A program made the position numbers and the translations under genes. From assembly GCA_004173515.1 (NCBI GenBank), contig SECN01000316.1:1-37366 (forward strand): DNA of 37,366 nucleotides, written 5' to 3'. This DNA comes from Myxococcaceae bacterium. GTDB lineage: Bacteria; Myxococcota; Myxococcia; Myxococcales; Myxococcaceae. This document shows, one piece after another, positions 33,246-37,366 of this stretch; position 1 is the first letter of the stretch; the number at the start of each line of letters is the position of its first letter. Under the pieces are notes generated by a model. That model saw only the letters and a list, made by a program, of their open reading frames with translations. It was not told the DNA's origin and ran no database searches.

Positions 33246-35372
33246 CTAATGGTTGAGGCGGAAAACATAGACGCCTGCGGACACCGCGCTTTCTTCGGTC
33301 CAGGCAACCACGGGCTGGCCGTCTGAATCCATGGCGATTGATGGAGCGAAAGCGGGCGTCGCTGTGCCAGTCAGGGCATTGAGTGGCTGTCCAACGCTCT
33401 GCCACTGGTTGGAAGCCCAACGCCTGACATGAATGACTCTCTCCGAGTTGACGATTCCGCTCCATGCAAGGACATGCGGGGCGCCGGTGCTCATGCTCAA
33501 CACAGGGGTCATGTCGCCCGTCGCTGTTGCATTGACAGCTTCAGGAGTGCTCCATGAGGTGCCTTCCCATCGTGCCCAGTAGACTCGCCCCTCGGAAGGC
33601 GAGTTGCCTGGGGGAATTTCAATCCAAGTTACCCAGGGGCGTCCATTGCTGTCCGCGGCGACAGAAGGGCTGTCTGCCGCCAACCCGAGAAGCTTATTGC
33701 CCAGGGGAAGGGAGCCATTCTGGGCAACCGCGATGCCGAGGGTGCCATCGCCAGCCCCAGAGAAGTCGAAAATGGAATATGCGACAAATGAGTTGGTTCC
33801 AGCCATGGCCGTGGATGGCGAATGCGCTCGCGTGTGGTCGCTGTGTGTTGGAAGTGTCGAGACGGTCCATGACTGGCTCCCAACTGTCAGTTGATATGCC
33901 CGGATTTCTCCGAGGCCTTCGTTTTGATAATTCGCGTAAAGACGCAATGTCCCCGTTTCCTCAAAGATGAGGTTGGGCCAGCCTAGATAGTCATAGGCGC
34001 CTCCCTGTGGGGTGGAAATGGTAGGTAGGGTGTCCCATGAGGTTCCCGTCCACCTCCGGGAAAAGATATCTCGAATCTGTCCGTCCCCAGAAGCCTCCTG
34101 CCATGCAACGACTGGCCGATTGGCACTGTCGACAATCAAGGTCGGGCGCGTTGCATCCGTGCCTACGGAGATCAACCCACTCAAGGCGCCACCCAACATG
34201 CTCCAAGTGGTTCCCGTCCATCGTGCGACGTAGACATTCTTGGTTGCGCCATCTGACTCAGCCCAGGCGATCACGGGTTGATTGTTGCGGTCCATCTTCA
34301 ACACGACGCCTTCCGCCGACGTGCTGCCCGGCACCGCGCTGATAGCGCCTTCCAGAGGCAGCCACGTTGGTACCGAGAACGTCCACGCGGGTGCAGTGCT
34401 TACAGTGTTGCCTGCGAGATCCGTGATACCGCCCACCATGGGGGTGAGATCGACGGAGACGGTTTCGGGGGCAACCAGGGGGTTGCGCGGCTTGACGGTC
34501 AGCGTCTTGCCGTCCGCTGCGAGGCTGACGGACTTGAGGATGGGGGCGCTGTCGCTCGTCGTGAGCCGCACCATGTCCTCCGTCACCGAAAACGGGTTCA
34601 TGAGCTCGCTGAACGTGACCTGAATGGACTCGTTCGTCCCCACGGCCGCCGCATTCCTGGCGGGCAGGAAGGAGTTCACCGTCGGTGCTGTTCGATCGAC
34701 GATGACCGTCCGAGCAGCGCTGATGAAGGAAACGCCGCCACGCTTCGCGCGGACCGACAGCTGGTAGGTGCCCTCCGCCTCCTGGGTCGTGTCCCAGGTG
34801 AAAGAGAAGGGCGCTCCAGTCGGCTTCGCCAGAACACTGGCGTCCTTCAGAATTTCCACGGCCTCCGCTGTGCCTCCCTCCACCGTGAACTGGAGCAAGA
34901 TCGGCCCACGGGTGTAGGCCGTGCCGGGCGTCGGTACGACCCAGTTCACAGCCAGGTCACCTGCCTTCCCGACCGTCACCGTCAGCACGGCCTGCTTCGT
35001 GACCGCGCCGCTTCGGCCCTGGAGCGTCAGTGAATAGGTCCCTGGCGCCGTGGACGTCCCGACGCCGATGCCCAGTTCCACATGTGTTTGCCCCGAGGAC
35101 AGGGTGACTGGCTGGAGTGTGATGCCGGCGGGAGGATTCAGGAGGCTCACCGTGACGTCTCCCCCCTTCACCCCCGCCCAAGCCAACTGCACCTCGCAGT
35201 CCAGGGTTCCACCGGGAACGACCTGTTCCTGCGCGGAAACCACGGCGAGCGTGAAGTCGGCGTTGGGATCCGGCTGCGAGTCGCCCACCGGGTCCTCAAG
35301 GGGCGGAACTTCAATGCATGCGGGGCTCAAGCCTACGCAGCTCAACAACATCAGGAGTTTCAGACGGGGCAT
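33246..35372 (-). CDS. Large lipoprotein with Ig-like domains and a propeller-like C-terminal half
   Basis: This 708-aa protein has a lipoprotein signal (MPRLKLLMLLSCVGLSPAC, Cys19; Cys12 is an alternative). Residues about 40-230 look like Ig-like or invasin-type beta domains (GGTLDCEVQLAWAGVKGGDVTV; PGTYSLTLQGRSG). Residues about 231-340 match an SbsA/Big_5-type Ig-like domain (PTVNSFLPARNAAAVGTNESIQ ... DLAGNTVSTAPAWTFSVP). The C-terminal half repeats a motif of the type W(T/E)GT(T/S)W followed by DSxxRPVVAWxE, which should form a beta-propeller. Base composition of the 3' half is lower in GC (about 59% in a 120-nt sample) than the motility genes. It is convergent with the TIGR04552-like gene. 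There is no clear Shine-Dalgarno; the ATG follows AAAGCGCCCCC. Likely a surface-exposed binding protein, ligand unknown. Confidence 0.82.
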   Translation of the reverse strand: MPRLKLLMLLSCVGLSPACIEVPPLEDPVGDSQPDPNADFTLAVVSAQEQVVPGGTLDCEVQLAWAGVKGGDVTVSLLNPPAGITLQPVTLSSGQTHVELGIGVGTSTAPGTYSLTLQGRSGAVTKQAVLTVTVGKAGDLAVNWVVPTPGTAYTRGPILLQFTVEGGTAEAVEILKDASVLAKPTGAPFSFTWDTTQEAEGTYQLSVRAKRGGVSFISAARTVIVDRTAPTVNSFLPARNAAAVGTNESIQVTFSELMNPFSVTEDMVRLTTSDSAPILKSVSLAADGKTLTVKPRNPLVAPETVSVDLTPMVGGITDLAGNTVSTAPAWTFSVPTWLPLEGAISAVPGSTSAEGVVLKMDRNNQPVIAWAESDGATKNVYVARWTGTTWSMLGGALSGLISVGTDATRPTLIVDSANRPVVAWQEASGDGQIRDIFSRRWTGTSWDTLPTISTPQGGAYDYLGWPNLIFEETGTLRLYANYQNEGLGEIRAYQLTVGSQSWTVSTLPTHSDHTRAHSPSTAMAGTNSFVAYSIFDFSGAGDGTLGIAVAQNGSLPLGNKLLGLAADSPSVAADSNGRPWVTWIEIPPGNSPSEGRVYWARWEGTSWSTPEAVNATATGDMTPVLSMSTGAPHVLAWSGIVNSERVIHVRRWASNQWQSVGQPLNALTGTATPAFAPSIAMDSDGQPVVAWTEESAVSAGVYVFRLNH

Positions 35373-35566
35373 GGGGGCGCTTTGTGCAAGGGATGTTCCG
35401 GTCGTTCCCAGCCCGGCAGAATGCCATGTGCATCCGGAAGAGGGATGGGCATCCAGCCTGCGAGATGGCCGTGCGCTCCGTCCCCTGGAAATGCGTCTGC
35501 CCGCCGGCCCCCGGGATTTCGGTGGGGACGGGCAGGCAGGGGAACATCCGGAATCGCGGAAGCGGA

Positions 35567-37222
35567 CTACTTCTTCTTGCGGTTCTTCTTCTTGTTCTCC
35601 TTCTCCTTCTTGCGCCGCTCCTTGAGCGCGTCGCGATCCTCCGTCTTGCCCACCGCCGGCGGCGCGTAGCCCATCAGGCGGGCCTTGGCCATCGCGGCCT
35701 GGCCCATGGGGGGCGTGTAGCCCGGGGCGATCTGCGGCAGCTGCATGGGCATTCCACCCATGCCGCCCATCCCGCCTCCCAGCCCCGCCATGGCCTTCTC
35801 CAGCGCCTTCGGGTCCTTCCCGAACATGCTGCCCAGGTCCATGTTCTTCATCTGGCCCAGCTGCCCCAACTGCTTGAAGCCGGGGATGCGGCCCAACAGG
35901 CCCGGGTTCTGGCCGATGCTGCCCATCACCTGCTGCATCATCCCGAACTTCTGCAGCAGCTCCTTCACCTCTTCCGGCTTGCGCCCGCTGCCCTTGGAGA
36001 TGCGGTTGATGCGGCTGGCGTTGATGAGGTCCGGACGCAGGCGCTCCTTCTGCGTCATCGAGTCGTACATCGCCTCGATCTTCGTGAGCTCCTTCTCGTC
36101 CGGGTTCAGGTGCTCGGTGAGGTCCCCGAAGAGCGGGAACTTCTCCAGCAGGTCCTTGAGCGGCCCCATCTTGCGGACCATGCGGATCTGCTCGACGAAG
36201 TCCTTCATGGAGAACTGGCCGGACAACAGCTTGCGCGCGTCGTCCTCGGCCTTCTTCTCGTCGACGACCTTCTCGAAGTCCTTCATCAGGCCGACGATGT
36301 CGCCGAAGCCCAGGATGCGGCCCGCGAGGCCCTCCGGACGGAACTCCTCCAGCTTGTCCATCCCCTCGCCCATGCCGAGGAACTTGATGGGCTTGCCCGT
36401 CACCTCCTTGATGGACAACGCCGCGCCACCACGCGCGTCACCGTCCAGCTTCGTCAGGATGAAGCCGTCCAGCGTGAGGCGCCGGTCGAACTCGGCCGCC
36501 GTGCGCACCGAGTCCTGGCCAATCATCGCGTCGCACACCAGCAGGATGGTGTCCGGCTGCACGTTGGACTTGATGGCCTCCAGCTCCGCCATCAGCGTCT
36601 CGTCGATGGCGAGCCGACCCGCCGTGTCGATGAGCACCACGTCGCACTTCTGCTCGCGCGCGGCTGCGTAGCCCCGCTTCGCCAGCTCCGGAGGCTGGAT
36701 GCCGGGCTCGTGGTAGACGGGGACCTTCAGCCGCTCGCCCAGCACCTTGAGCTGATCCACGGCGGCCGGACGGTAGATGTCCGCCGCGACCAGCAACGGC
36801 TTGCGCCCTTCCTGGAGGAGCCGGCTGGCGAGCTTGCCCGTCGTCGTCGTCTTACCGGAGCCCTGGAGGCCCACCATCATGATGCCGGACAGCTGGCCCT
36901 TGGGCTTCAGGTGGAGGCTCGTGTCCACCGGCCCCATCAGGGCTTCCAGCTCGTCGTGGCAGATCTTGATGAAGTGGTCCATCGCGCTCACGCGGCGCTT
37001 CTGGCCCCCGGCGTCCGTGACGGTGGTCTGCACCACCTCGCCCACGGCCTTCTCGCGAACGCGGGCGACGAACTTCTTCACCACGTCGAAGGCGACGTCG
37101 GCCTCCAACAGGGAGACGCGGATGTCTCGCAGCGACTCGTCCACCAGGTCGGGGGTGAGTTCGCTCTTGCCGGCGAGGCGGTTCTTGGCGGCCCGGAAGC
37201 CCTTGGTGACGGTCTCAAGCAT
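35567..37222 (-). CDS. ffh: Signal recognition particle protein Ffh
   Basis: This 551-aa SRP54 GTPase binds signal sequences of nascent inner-membrane proteins together with 4.5S RNA and docks at FtsY. It has the N domain (residues 1-100) and a G domain with P-loop GLQGSGKTTTTGKLA (118-132), DAMIGQD, DTAGR (199-203) and TKLDGDARGGA (257-267). The M domain carries the RNA-binding SRINRISKGSGR (403-414) and Met-rich segments (FGMMQQVM; GGGMGGMGGMPMQ). It is about 100 aa longer than the usual 450 because of a C-terminal extension ending in a highly basic tail (ERRKKEKENKKKNRKKK). The ATG at 37220-37222 has no Shine-Dalgarno, but a TATAAA element lies 9 nt upstream, so the mRNA may be nearly leaderless. 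No co-directional partner lies close downstream. Confidence 0.97.
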   Translation of the reverse strand: MLETVTKGFRAAKNRLAGKSELTPDLVDESLRDIRVSLLEADVAFDVVKKFVARVREKAVGEVVQTTVTDAGGQKRRVSAMDHFIKICHDELEALMGPVDTSLHLKPKGQLSGIMMVGLQGSGKTTTTGKLASRLLQEGRKPLLVAADIYRPAAVDQLKVLGERLKVPVYHEPGIQPPELAKRGYAAAREQKCDVVLIDTAGRLAIDETLMAELEAIKSNVQPDTILLVCDAMIGQDSVRTAAEFDRRLTLDGFILTKLDGDARGGAALSIKEVTGKPIKFLGMGEGMDKLEEFRPEGLAGRILGFGDIVGLMKDFEKVVDEKKAEDDARKLLSGQFSMKDFVEQIRMVRKMGPLKDLLEKFPLFGDLTEHLNPDEKELTKIEAMYDSMTQKERLRPDLINASRINRISKGSGRKPEEVKELLQKFGMMQQVMGSIGQNPGLLGRIPGFKQLGQLGQMKNMDLGSMFGKDPKALEKAMAGLGGGMGGMGGMPMQLPQIAPGYTPPMGQAAMAKARLMGYAPPAVGKTEDRDALKERRKKEKENKKKNRKKK

Positions 37223-37231
37223 GGGGGGCGC

Positions 37232-37259
37232 TTTATAACAGGGCCTCGCCGGATGCGAC
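37232..37259 (-). promoter_or_regulatory. Candidate promoter of ffh giving a near-leaderless mRNA
   Basis: On the minus strand, TATAAA (37232-37237) matches the -10 at 5/6. GTCGCA (37254-37259) is a weak -35 at 16-nt spacing. The -10 ends 9 nt before the ATG, so transcription would start within a few bases of the start codon. Confidence 0.4.
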
Positions 37260-37366
37260 GCCCACGGAAGCCCCGGCCGTCCAGCAGTGGAGGAATCAAG
37301 GGACTTGCCCCACCACCCCGGGGCTTCACCGGCCCCCGCGCGCCCGGAAGGCCCACAGCTGCAGGG

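Noticed and set aside
37078..37356. A 92-codon minus-strand frame overlapping the ffh start
   Set aside because: It overlaps the ffh N-terminus out of frame and is Pro/Arg-rich without features.

Overview
The window is high-GC DNA (roughly 70% by eye) from a myxobacterium, most likely Myxococcaceae (Corallococcus or Myxococcus type). The evidence is the nearly complete 'M1/G4' gliding-motility cluster gltD-gltJ, many secreted lipoproteins with Asp-Gly or Cys-rich linkers, and TPR proteins with strong G/C third-position bias. I see no tRNA, rRNA, CRISPR array, insertion sequence or phage gene.

Layout. 1-932 (minus): end of an ABC-2 export operon (ATPase, then a permease cut by the window edge). 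975-2168 (plus): lysC aspartate kinase, whose likely promoter overlaps the start codon of the divergent ATPase gene. 2337-4925 (plus): large lipoprotein joining a dimethylformamidase-beta-like domain to NHL repeats. 4946-6372 (minus): an unknown 216-aa protein followed by a DnaC-like AAA+ protein that has lost its Walker B region. 6692-30387 (plus): gltD, gltE, gltF, gltG, gltH, an RG-rich TPR gene, gltI (about 12 kb) and gltJ, the inner-membrane, periplasmic, outer-membrane and cytoplasmic parts of the focal-adhesion gliding machine. 30622-33172 (plus): Cys-rich lipoprotein, exported YwqK/MORN-like protein, and a TIGR04552-like protein that resembles a RelA/SpoT nucleotidyltransferase. 33246-35372 (minus): Ig-like/propeller lipoprotein. 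35567-37222 (minus): ffh.

The glt products form one trans-envelope complex. GltG and GltJ cross the inner membrane and share a C-terminal periplasmic domain. GltD, GltE and GltF are exported TPR or small proteins. GltH looks like an outer-membrane barrel. GltI is a giant cytoplasmic TPR scaffold. gltA/B/C/K and the aglRQS motor are at other loci in M. xanthus, so their absence here is expected.

The most striking feature is that seven reading frames break (dnaC-like, gltD, gltG, gltI twice, gltJ, Cys-rich lipoprotein), with intact coding bias on both sides. At least three breaks have clearly lost coding sequence. This is either assembly error or real decay of A-motility, and raw reads would decide. 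Other points of interest are GC-rich hairpins in every long gap between glt genes (a near-perfect 19-bp stem lies 30 nt before gltI), short motifs shared among the exported Glt proteins, and the RelA-like TIGR04552 protein.
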